From NCBI GenBank assembly GCA_004554255.1, contig SFNC01000020.1, forward strand, positions 1 to 24,531: DNA of 24,531 nt. Direction: 5' to 3'. Under the pieces are notes generated by a model, which was not told the DNA's origin, did not search any database, and saw only the letters and a program-made list of their open reading frames with translations. This document shows positions 7,805-15,106 of the stretch, piece by piece (position 1 is the stretch's first letter; every line of letters starts with the position of its first letter). The DNA comes from Bacteroidales bacterium (GTDB lineage: Bacteria > Bacteroidota > Bacteroidia > Bacteroidales > Muribaculaceae). Both the position numbers and the translations under genes were made by a program.

Positions 7805-9382
7805 TTATTTTGCGCTGAAGCGGGCTGCTACGTCAGTTGCGGCCTCGCGGATGGCAACGGTGGCTTCGTCGCTGAGTTTGCCGTCGGCAAGGGTCTTGAG
7901 GGTGTCGGCGTATTTGGTCTGCATCAGCTGTATGAACTGCTTTTCAAAGTCGGCCACCTGGGCCAGGGGAACTTTTTCAAGGAGTCCGTTTACTCCACAG
8001 TATATTACTGCAATCTGTTCTGCCACGGGCCAGGGCTTGTACTGGGGCTGGATGAGGAGGCGCTCGTTTTTGCGGCCTTTGTCAATAACGCGTGCTGTAA
8101 CGGCGTCCATGTCGCCACCGAATTTGGTGAAAGCTTCCAGCTCGCGGAACTGAGCCTGGTCGATTTTCAGGGTACCGGCCACTTTTTTCATTGACTTGAT
8201 CTGGGCGTTACCGCCCACACGGGAAACCGAGATACCTACGTTGATGGCGGGTCGGATACCGCGGTTGAAGAGTGCGGTTTCAAGGAAAATCTGACCGTCG
8301 GTGATAGAGATAACGTTTGTGGGGATGTATGCTGAAACGTCGCCGGCCTGAGTCTCGATGATGGGGAGAGCGGTGAGCGAGCCTCCGCCTTTCACCTTGC
8401 TGCGCAGGGCCTGGGGCAGGTCGTTCATCTTCTCGGCCATAGCCTGGTTGTCAATGATTTTGGCGGCACGTTCCAGCAAGCGAGAGTGCAGGTAGAAGAT
8501 GTCGCCGGGATAAGCTTCGCGTCCCGAGGGGCGTTTCAGAATCAGCGAGATTTCGCGGTAAGCGACGGCCTGTTTGGACAGGTCATCGTACACGATAAGT
8601 GCATCGCGTCCGGTGTCGCGGATGTATTCGCCGATGGCCACACCGGCAAACGGAGCGTAGTAGCGCATGGAGGCGGAGTCTGCTGCAGTGGCAGCCACGA
8701 CAACGGTGTAGTCCAGAGCGCCGTATTTGCGCAGGGTCTCGATGGTTGCGGCGACGGACGATGCTTTCTGTCCGATAGCAACATATATGCAGTATACGGG
8801 GTGGCCTTCCTCGAAGTTTTTGCGCTGGTTTATGATGGTGTCAATTGCGATGGCGGTCTTACCGATCTGGCGGTCGCCGATGATAAGCTCGCGCTGTCCG
8901 CGGCCTATGGGCACCATTGCGTCCACGGCCTTGAGGCCGGTCTGCAGCGGCTGGTTTACGGGCTGACGGTATACCACACCGGGGGCTTTGCGCTCCAGGG
9001 GGAGGTCAATAAGTTCACCGGCGATGGGGCCTTTGCCGTCAATGGGCTGGCCCAGCACGTTAATCACGCGTCCGAACACGCCCTCGCCCACGGGGATTGA
9101 GGCGATGCGGCCGGTGCGTTTCACGCTCATGCCTTCGGTAACCTTGTTGACATTGTCCATAAGGATCACACCTACGTTGCTCTCTTCAAGGTTGAGAGCC
9201 ACGCCGGTGACACCGTTCTCGAACTGGACGAGTTCGTTGGCCTTTACATTGTCGAGGCCGTACACGTGTGCGACGCCGTCGCCCACCTCCAGAACCTTAC
9301 CGGTTTCTTCGAAAGAGACGTGGCTGTTGACGTTTTCAAGCTGTTGCTTGAGCACTTCGGATATCTCGCTGGGATTTATCAT
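7805..9382 (-). CDS. atpA: F1Fo ATP synthase subunit alpha
   Basis: Non-catalytic nucleotide-binding subunit of the F1 hexamer. The 525-residue protein shows an intact Walker A motif, GDRQIGKT (G169-T176), the BDD-type segment ALIVYDDLSKQAVAYREISL (from A261) and the arginine finger R388 in SVSRVGGNAQIK, which completes the beta-subunit active site. The N-terminal beta barrel and C-terminal helical domain are present. A short basic insertion near residues 318-333 differs from E. coli and probably reflects the lineage. It follows atpH by 22 bases. Confidence 0.98.
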   Translation of the reverse strand: MINPSEISEVLKQQLENVNSHVSFEETGKVLEVGDGVAHVYGLDNVKANELVQFENGVTGVALNLEESNVGVILMDNVNKVTEGMSVKRTGRIASIPVGEGVFGRVINVLGQPIDGKGPIAGELIDLPLERKAPGVVYRQPVNQPLQTGLKAVDAMVPIGRGQRELIIGDRQIGKTAIAIDTIINQRKNFEEGHPVYCIYVAIGQKASSVAATIETLRKYGALDYTVVVAATAADSASMRYYAPFAGVAIGEYIRDTGRDALIVYDDLSKQAVAYREISLILKRPSGREAYPGDIFYLHSRLLERAAKIIDNQAMAEKMNDLPQALRSKVKGGGSLTALPIIETQAGDVSAYIPTNVISITDGQIFLETALFNRGIRPAINVGISVSRVGGNAQIKSMKKVAGTLKIDQAQFRELEAFTKFGGDMDAVTARVIDKGRKNERLLIQPQYKPWPVAEQIAVIYCGVNGLLEKVPLAQVADFEKQFIQLMQTKYADTLKTLADGKLSDEATVAIREAATDVAARFSAK

Positions 9383-9404
9383 TGTAAGTCTGTGCTTGAG
9401 GAGT

Positions 9405-9950
9405 TTACTTAATGAGGTTCAATCGTAATTGTTCAAGTTCGTTTTTAACCGATGCGTCGAGGCGTTCGTTTTCGATGTTAACCACGAAGCCGCCAATCAG
9501 CGACGGGTCGGTGTTGAACGAGAATTCGGCGGTAGCGCCTGCGAGGTGTCTCTGCACCAGTGCGCAGATGCGTTCCCGGTCGCTGTCGGCCAGCGGAGCC
9601 GCCGACTCGATAATGACGCTGTAGATGTTGTTTTCCTTTCGGTATAGCCGCGCGTATGCCAGTGCTGTCTGGTGCAGTATGTCTATGCGGCGGTTCTTGA
9701 TAAGCAGAGCGATGAAGTCTTCAAGCACCGGGCTTTTGCCGGCATCAATGCCGGCGGCGGCAGCGGCGAGGCGTTGTCTCTCGTCGTCGCTGACAAACGG
9801 GTTGGCCATGGCGGCCTGAAGCCCGGGAGTGGACGCGAATGCCCGGTCAATGTCCAGCATGTAAGCGTAAACATCGGCTGTGGCATTTTTTTCGGCGGCG
9901 TATTTATATAGCGCCTTGGCATATCGTCGTGGCAGAAGTCCTTGGTCCAT
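9405..9950 (-). CDS. atpH: F1Fo ATP synthase subunit delta
   Basis: Stator subunit that joins the peripheral stalk to the top of F1. The 181-residue protein matches the family by its N-terminal segment (RRYAKALYKYAAEKN), a mid-region LIKNRRIDILHQ motif and the C-terminal signature DPSLIGGFVVNIENERLDAS. Length is normal. It sits between atpF (44 bases upstream) and atpA (22 bases downstream), the standard position for delta in bacterial atp operons. Confidence 0.95.
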   Translation of the reverse strand: MDQGLLPRRYAKALYKYAAEKNATADVYAYMLDIDRAFASTPGLQAAMANPFVSDDERQRLAAAAAGIDAGKSPVLEDFIALLIKNRRIDILHQTALAYARLYRKENNIYSVIIESAAPLADSDRERICALVQRHLAGATAEFSFNTDPSLIGGFVVNIENERLDASVKNELEQLRLNLIK

Positions 9951-9994
9951 AGTCCTTTAATTTACTTCATCTGTTAACATATATGGGCTGTTGG

Positions 9995-10528
9995 TCAGCC
10001 TTTGGTTGCGGCGGCATTGTTTTTCTTGCCGTCGTTATTCTTTTCTATCTCGTCCAGGTATGTGTTGACAAGCTGTGATTGCGCCGTGGGGTTGGCCATT
10101 TCTTTCTTGACAACTTTCTGAGCGATATCAAGAGCGAAGGTGCTGACCTGGTCGCGGAATTGCTTCTCGGCCTCCTTCTGCTGCTGTTCTATAGATACGC
10201 GAGCGGCATCCATAACCTTCTGTGCCTCCTTCTGAGCGGCACCGCGTGCTTCCTCGATGATCTGAGTCTTCATGCGGTCGGCTTCGCGGAGCATGTCGGC
10301 TTGCTGAGCGCGTGTATCGTTCAGCATTTTCTCAGATTCTTTCTGAGCGTTGTCAAGGTGTATTTTGGCGTTCTGGGCATACTCAACACCCTTGTCGATG
10401 AGGTCGGCACGGTTGTCTACAGTCTTGAGGATGACGGGCCATGCGAACTTCCAGAGGATGAGGAAGAGGATTCCGAATCCCACAAACATCCAGAAGATAA
10501 GTCCAAAGTCAGGTGTGAATAGTTCCAT
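9995..10528 (-). CDS. atpF: F1Fo ATP synthase subunit b
   Basis: Peripheral-stalk subunit. A single N-terminal membrane helix (about residues 9-33, LIFWMFVGFGILFLILWKFA) is followed by a long charged coiled coil of about 110 residues. R40 in the DNRADLID segment corresponds to the conserved arginine after the membrane helix. The protein is 177 residues, slightly longer than in E. coli, with a lysine- and asparagine-rich end (NNDGKKNNAAATKG). Only one b-type gene is present, so the stalk is probably a b homodimer. It is preceded by an 89-base gap that holds a GC-rich hairpin. Confidence 0.95.
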   Translation of the reverse strand: MELFTPDFGLIFWMFVGFGILFLILWKFAWPVILKTVDNRADLIDKGVEYAQNAKIHLDNAQKESEKMLNDTRAQQADMLREADRMKTQIIEEARGAAQKEAQKVMDAARVSIEQQQKEAEKQFRDQVSTFALDIAQKVVKKEMANPTAQSQLVNTYLDEIEKNNDGKKNNAAATKG

Positions 10529-10564
10529 AACCTAAAGAGAGTTAAAGTTTTAGTTGCCATTCTC

Positions 10565-10591
10565 GCCCCGCCGCGATTAGGGCGGCGGGGC
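10565..10591 (-). other. GC-rich intercistronic hairpin between atpE and atpF
   Basis: GCCCCGCCGC (10565-10574) and GCGGCGGGGC (10582-10591) are perfect 10-bp inverted repeats around a 7-base loop. The hairpin starts 26 bases past the atpE stop and ends 36 bases before the atpF start. On the minus strand it is followed by GAGAATGGC rather than a T run, so it is not a standard terminator. A plausible role is mRNA protection or attenuation that sets atpE output above that of the downstream genes, since the c subunit is needed in the most copies. That role is inferred. Confidence 0.7.
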
Positions 10592-10617
10592 CGGGAGGCG
10601 TTGATGAGTTTAGGAGC

Positions 10618-10857
10618 TTAAACAAAGAGGGCGAGAACGCAGACGATAACGGCGAAAAGTGCAACACCTTCCACGAGAGCTGCGATAACGATCATGTTCG
10701 AGCGGATGTCGCCGGCGCTTTCGGGCTGGCGGGCGATGGCTTCCATTGCGGCAGCGCCGATTTTACCGATACCGATACCTGCACCGATGGCTGCAATTGC
10801 TGCGCCGAGGCTGGCGCCGAGACCTACGAGTCCTTCTGCTGCTAATATTCCTAACAT
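10618..10857 (-). CDS. atpE: F1Fo ATP synthase subunit c
   Basis: Proteolipid that forms the rotating ring in the membrane. The 79-residue protein is a two-helix hairpin with a glycine-rich first helix (AIAAIGAGIGIGKIG), the polar loop ARQPE (R43-Q44-P45) that contacts gamma and epsilon, and the ion-binding carboxylate E63 in the second helix (LVEGVALFAV). The residues after E63 (GVALF) lack the serine/threonine and tyrosine of sodium-binding c subunits, and the first helix has no glutamine at the matching place, so proton use is more likely. It lies 73 bases after atpB. Confidence 0.97.
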   Translation of the reverse strand: MLGILAAEGLVGLGASLGAAIAAIGAGIGIGKIGAAAMEAIARQPESAGDIRSNMIVIAALVEGVALFAVIVCVLALFV

Positions 10858-10930
10858 AATTTTAAGTTTTTGAGAGGTTTATGATTTGTTTTTGATAATT
10901 ATCTGTTTGTGGCATATTGCCGTTTGTTTG

Positions 10931-12106
10931 TCAGTTTCCGGCCAGTGTGGGAGCCGGTGTTTCTGTGGCGTGCTTCTTTTCCTCGCGGTAGCTTTTCTCT
11001 TCAAGCTTATGCGCCTCTTTCTCATCCTCCTCATGCTCTTTTTCCTGAGCGAGGCTGATGAAGATGGTGGACAGCATTGTGAATACGTATGCCTGGATAA
11101 AGCTTACGAGGACGTCTATGAGCAACATGAATACGCAGAAGAGAACGGACACCACTGTGGTTGCACCTCCCGCCACGGGATTGATGGCGGAGAAGATGAA
11201 GATGAGGAGTGTTAGTACCAGCACAATCATGTGTCCGCCCATCATGTTCGCGAACAGACGCACTGTCAGTGCCGCCGGTTTGGTGAACATACCGAAAATC
11301 TCGATCATCGGCATGATGGGTAGGGGGAACTTGAGCCACAGGGGCACATCGGGCCAGAATATTTCTTTCCAGTAATGTTTGGTTCCGAAGATGTTGGTAA
11401 CCAGGAAGGTGAGCACGGCAAGCACCAGTGTCACAGCGATATTGCCGGTGAGGTTTGCGCCGCCGGGGAAAATCACTATCAGTCCCAGCAGGTTCATGCC
11501 GAAGATGAAGAAGAACACCGTCATAAGATAGGGCGCAAACTTCATCGCCTGGTCCTTGAGGGTGGATTTCACTACGGAGTCCCAGATGAATTCCACCAGT
11601 AACTCCACGAATCCCAGGCCCTTGCGGGGTGCCTTGTACGGATTGCGCTTGTGGTAGCGGGCGAGACATATCAGCAGCCACGACACAAAGATGATTGAAA
11701 TCAGGAGTGCGGCTACATTCTTGGTGATGGAGATGTCAATGGACGGTTTAACTTCTTTACCGTCAACAATCTGCACCACTTTTCCCTTGTAGGGGCTGTC
11801 CTTGCCGGCGATCCTGAACGTGCAGCCGTCTGTGGTATACTCGGCTCCGTGCTCCAGATGGGAGGACATAAAGCAGTGGAAACCACCGTCCTTGACCTTG
11901 ACAATCACGGGCAACGGGATGCGTTTATGGTGATTGAAAGGCACTTCCCAGCCATAGCCGTCGCCCAGGTGCTCAAAGATGATCTCTTTGGGATTCAGGG
12001 CTTTCTCTTCCTTGTGCGTGGCATCGGTAATGGCATCGGCGTATGCCGGTGTCGCTACGGCGATTGCCAGGAAGGCGGCGAGCAGGATGTTTATTATCTT
12101 TTTCAT
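10931..12106 (-). CDS. atpB: F1Fo ATP synthase subunit a, with signal peptide and periplasmic domain
   Basis: Membrane stator subunit that forms the proton half-channels against the c ring. The catalytic arginine is R283 in TVRLFANMMGGHMI. At 391 residues it is much longer than E. coli AtpB (271). The extra parts are a cleavable-looking signal peptide (residues 1-24, ending ATPAYA), an N-terminal domain of about 100 residues that should face the periplasm, and a charged C-terminal tail (from about residue 353, many E and K). C78 and C95 in the periplasmic part could form a disulfide. Long AtpB proteins occur in Bacteroidetes. No atpI-like gene lies between atpC and this gene; the gap is 13 bases. 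Confidence 0.95.
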   Translation of the reverse strand: MKKIINILLAAFLAIAVATPAYADAITDATHKEEKALNPKEIIFEHLGDGYGWEVPFNHHKRIPLPVIVKVKDGGFHCFMSSHLEHGAEYTTDGCTFRIAGKDSPYKGKVVQIVDGKEVKPSIDISITKNVAALLISIIFVSWLLICLARYHKRNPYKAPRKGLGFVELLVEFIWDSVVKSTLKDQAMKFAPYLMTVFFFIFGMNLLGLIVIFPGGANLTGNIAVTLVLAVLTFLVTNIFGTKHYWKEIFWPDVPLWLKFPLPIMPMIEIFGMFTKPAALTVRLFANMMGGHMIVLVLTLLIFIFSAINPVAGGATTVVSVLFCVFMLLIDVLVSFIQAYVFTMLSTIFISLAQEKEHEEDEKEAHKLEEKSYREEKKHATETPAPTLAGN

Positions 12107-12119
12107 ATCAGGGTCGGGT

Positions 12120-12356
12120 TTAATATATGCACACAGACACTACGTTATTGTCGATGTCGGCGATGCCGCCTTTCACGTCGAAACTGTGTTCGGCGCCGTC
12201 GGACTGTTTGTAGACAATCTTGCCGGAGGTCAGCGACGATACCAGCGAGGCGTGGTGGTTCAGCACCGTGAAACGGCCCATTGCTCCGGGGAGCTGGACA
12301 GAGTCGACTGTGCCTTCAAAGACCACTTCGGTTGTCGATATTATCTTTAGTGTCAT
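12120..12356 (-). CDS. atpC: F1Fo ATP synthase subunit epsilon, short form
   Basis: Rotor subunit at the foot of gamma. The 78-residue protein consists of the N-terminal beta-sandwich only, with the signature LPGAMGRFTVLNHHASLVSSL and a C-terminal strand (KGGIADIDNNVVSVCIY). The C-terminal two-helix domain of E. coli epsilon (about 139 residues in total), which inhibits ATP hydrolysis, is absent. The stop is clean and atpB follows after 13 bases, so this is a naturally short form rather than a frameshift. Short epsilon subunits are common in Bacteroidales. Confidence 0.93.
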   Translation of the reverse strand: MTLKIISTTEVVFEGTVDSVQLPGAMGRFTVLNHHASLVSSLTSGKIVYKQSDGAEHSFDVKGGIADIDNNVVSVCIY

Positions 12357-12419
12357 GATGTTTTGTTTTTATTACGCCTGAATGATGAGGAGTTTCGGGA
12401 TGGATGTCCGTGAAGGGAT

Positions 12420-13925
12420 TTACTGAACCTCGGCAAGGAGTTTCTTACCTTTCGCGATAGCGTCGTCGATAGTGCCGACGTTCAGGAATGCCTGCTCGGG
12501 GAGGTCGTCGACCTCGCCGTTGAGGATCATCTTGAATCCGCGGATAGTCTCGGACAGGGGCACCATGATGCCGGGGAGACCGGTGAACTGCTCGGCCACG
12601 TGGAAGGGCTGCGACAGGAAACGCTGAGCGCGGCGTGCGCGAGCAACGACGAGTTTGTCGGCGTCAGAGAGCTCGTCAACACCGAGGATGGCGATGATGT
12701 CTTGCAGCTCGTTGTACTTTTGCAGCAACTGTTTCACAGCCTGCGCGGTATTGTAATGGTCTTCGCCGATGATATTCGGGTCGAGGATTCGTGAGGTTGA
12801 CTCCAGGGGGTCAACGGCCGGGTAGATACCTAACTCGGCGATTTTACGCGAAAGCACGGTGGTGGCATCCAGGAAGCTGAATGTGGTAGCCGGAGCGGGG
12901 TCGGTAAGGTCGTCGGCCGGCACATATATGGCCTGTACCGAGGTGATAGAACCATTCTTTGTGGATGTGATACGCTCCTGCAGAGCGCCCATCTCGGAGG
13001 CGAGGGTGGGCTGATAACCTACCGCTGAGGGCATACGTCCCAGAAGTGCTGATACCTCGGAGCCGGCCTGGGTGAAGCGGAAGATGTTGTCGATGAACAG
13101 CAGGATGTCCTTTCCGCCGCCGCCCTGGTCGCGGAACTGCTCGGCCACGGTAAGTCCGGCAAGAGCAACACGCAGACGTGCGCCTGGCGGCTCGTTCATC
13201 TGGCCGAAGACCAGAGTGGCCTGCGAGTCGTTGAGCTCTTTCATGTCAACGTCCTGCAGGTTCCATTCGCCCTTCTCCATGCCTTCCTTAAACTTATCGC
13301 CGTAACGCATTACGCCGCTTTCAATCATCTCGCGCAGCAGGTCGTTACCCTCGCGGGTACGCTCGCCGACACCGGTGAACACGGAGAATCCGTCGTGGCC
13401 TTTGGCGATATTGTTGATAAGTTCCATAATGAGCACGGTCTTGCCTACGCCGGCGCCGCCGAAAAGGCCGATTTTACCGCCTTTCGAGTATGGCTCCAGC
13501 AGGTCGATTACCTTGATGCCGGTCTGCAGGATTTCTGTGCCGATGGTAAGTTCATCGAACTCGGGAGCGGGCTGATGAATGGCACGGAGGTTTTCGCGGT
13601 CCAGCGCCGGAAGGTTGTCGATGGCTTCGCCGACAACGTTGAGCAGGCGTCCTTTGATTTGCGAGCCGGTGGGTACAGCAATGGCGCGTTCCAGGTTGGT
13701 TACGCGCATTCCGCGCTGCAGTCCGTCGGTGCTTTCCATGGCCACACAGCGCACGGTGTCTTCGCCGATGTGCTGCTCTACCTCAAGGATGAGGGGATGG
13801 TCGCCTTCGCGGTCAATTTTCAAGGCCGTATAAATGGGGGGGATGGTGGAATCGGCGCCGACTTCAAAGGCGACGTCAACCACCGGGCCTATCACTTGCG
13901 ATATTTTTCCGTATTTTTCGCTCAT
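12420..13925 (-). CDS. atpD: F1Fo ATP synthase subunit beta
   Basis: Catalytic subunit of F1. The 501-residue protein has Walker A GGAGVGKT (G156-T163), the catalytic glutamate E188 in GERTREG, Walker B LLFIDN (D279) and the SALLGRMPSAVGYQPTL segment. Compared with E. coli there is an insertion of about 27 residues at 206-233, between REMIESGV and LVFGQMNEPPG, plus a short GGGGK insertion before Walker B. The DELSEED motif reads DELSDAD (417-423). It is the first gene of the atp block, 63 bases after nuoH with no recognisable promoter in that gap. Confidence 0.98.
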   Translation of the reverse strand: MSEKYGKISQVIGPVVDVAFEVGADSTIPPIYTALKIDREGDHPLILEVEQHIGEDTVRCVAMESTDGLQRGMRVTNLERAIAVPTGSQIKGRLLNVVGEAIDNLPALDRENLRAIHQPAPEFDELTIGTEILQTGIKVIDLLEPYSKGGKIGLFGGAGVGKTVLIMELINNIAKGHDGFSVFTGVGERTREGNDLLREMIESGVMRYGDKFKEGMEKGEWNLQDVDMKELNDSQATLVFGQMNEPPGARLRVALAGLTVAEQFRDQGGGGKDILLFIDNIFRFTQAGSEVSALLGRMPSAVGYQPTLASEMGALQERITSTKNGSITSVQAIYVPADDLTDPAPATTFSFLDATTVLSRKIAELGIYPAVDPLESTSRILDPNIIGEDHYNTAQAVKQLLQKYNELQDIIAILGVDELSDADKLVVARARRAQRFLSQPFHVAEQFTGLPGIMVPLSETIRGFKMILNGEVDDLPEQAFLNVGTIDDAIAKGKKLLAEVQ

Positions 13926-13988
13926 TGTGGTGAGTATTGAGAGGTGGGATATCTTGTGTTGTTGTTTGCTATTGCGTTGCTTGCCCTA

Positions 13989-15071
13989 TCAGAGAACCCA
14001 GCCGTTGACAATGATTATTGCCATCAGGACAAGGTTGAAGAGGTTGATGGGGAGCAGGTATTTCCATTCCAGTTTCAGCATCTGGTCAATGCGGATACGG
14101 GGGAATGTCCATTTGAACCAGATGATTATAAAGCTGATAAAGAAGCACTTGGCCAGGAACCATACCAGGCCGGGGATAACGTTCATCACGTCGTTGAAGC
14201 CTTCCCATCCGGGGATGTGGAGGGGCATCCATCCGCCCAGGAACATCAGCGATGCCACGCCCGAGATAATGAACAGGTTCAGATACTCGGCAAGGTAGAA
14301 GAAACCGAAGTGGATACCGGAGTACTCGGTGTGGTAACCTGCGGTAAGCTCCGACTCGGCCTCGGGGAGGTCGAACGGACCGCGGTTGGTCTCGGCGGTA
14401 CCGGCGATGAGGAACACGATGAACGCGATGATTGCGGGGATGTGGCCCGAGAATATGAACCACAGACGCTCCTGTGCAGCGATGATGTCGCCTACGGACA
14501 TTGAGCCGGCAAGGCATACCATTGTCAGTACGGACAGTCCTACGGACAGCTCATAGCTGACCATCTGCGAGCCCGAGCGCAATGCTCCGATAAGTGTGAA
14601 TTTATTGTTCGACGACCATCCTGCCAGCAAAATGCCGAGTACGCCTATGGACGATACCGCCAGCAGGAAGAAGATTCCGATATTGAAGTCTATGACCTGC
14701 AGGCCATTAGCCCACGGCAGCACAGCAAACGCGAGCATGGAGGCTATGATGACAAGGTATGGCGCAAGCGCGAACAGGAATTTGTCAATGTTCTTGAGGT
14801 GGATAAGCTCCTTGATAAGAATCTTGAACATGTCGGCGATGGACTGCATCAGACCCCAGGGGCCAACGCGGTTCGGGCCAAGGCGGCACTGGAACCATGC
14901 GCAGATTTTGCGTTCGTACAGAATGTAGAACAGTGCCAGTACGGCATATACCAGCAACAGGCCTACGCCGATAAGCAGACATTCGATTGTCACCGTCAGC
15001 CACGACGGGCATCCGAGCGTGTCGAGCAGGAATGTGTGGATCCAATCGGTGATTACTGAGAAATCTTGCAT
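13989..15071 (-). CDS. nuoH: NADH-quinone oxidoreductase subunit H
   Basis: Membrane subunit that forms much of the quinone chamber and links it to the proton channels. The 360-residue protein shows the family motifs ERKICAWFQCRLGPNRVGP (53-71), the SDNNKF-like loop (GWSSNNKF, 151-158) and TNRGPFDLPEAESELTAGYH (228-247), whose acidic residues line the E-channel. It follows nuoCD by 35 bases, with no nuoE, nuoF or nuoG between them. The next gene is atpD rather than the expected nuoI. Sequence and length are otherwise normal. Confidence 0.97.
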   Translation of the reverse strand: MQDFSVITDWIHTFLLDTLGCPSWLTVTIECLLIGVGLLLVYAVLALFYILYERKICAWFQCRLGPNRVGPWGLMQSIADMFKILIKELIHLKNIDKFLFALAPYLVIIASMLAFAVLPWANGLQVIDFNIGIFFLLAVSSIGVLGILLAGWSSNNKFTLIGALRSGSQMVSYELSVGLSVLTMVCLAGSMSVGDIIAAQERLWFIFSGHIPAIIAFIVFLIAGTAETNRGPFDLPEAESELTAGYHTEYSGIHFGFFYLAEYLNLFIISGVASLMFLGGWMPLHIPGWEGFNDVMNVIPGLVWFLAKCFFISFIIIWFKWTFPRIRIDQMLKLEWKYLLPINLFNLVLMAIIIVNGWVL

Positions 15072-15106
15072 AATATTATTGTGTAGTTTTCAGTTTCGTG
15101 ATGGGG

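Noticed and set aside
10565..10591. Terminator within the atp block
   Set aside because: The stem is strong, but no T run follows on the minus strand, so I list it as an intercistronic hairpin instead.
10618..10857. Possible sodium-driven c ring
   Set aside because: The residues after E63 (G-V-A-L-F) and the first helix lack the Q, S/T and Y ligands of sodium-type c subunits.
10894..10903. GATAATTATC palindrome in the atpB-atpE gap
   Set aside because: Ten A/T-rich bases; such palindromes occur often by chance, and no promoter box is near.
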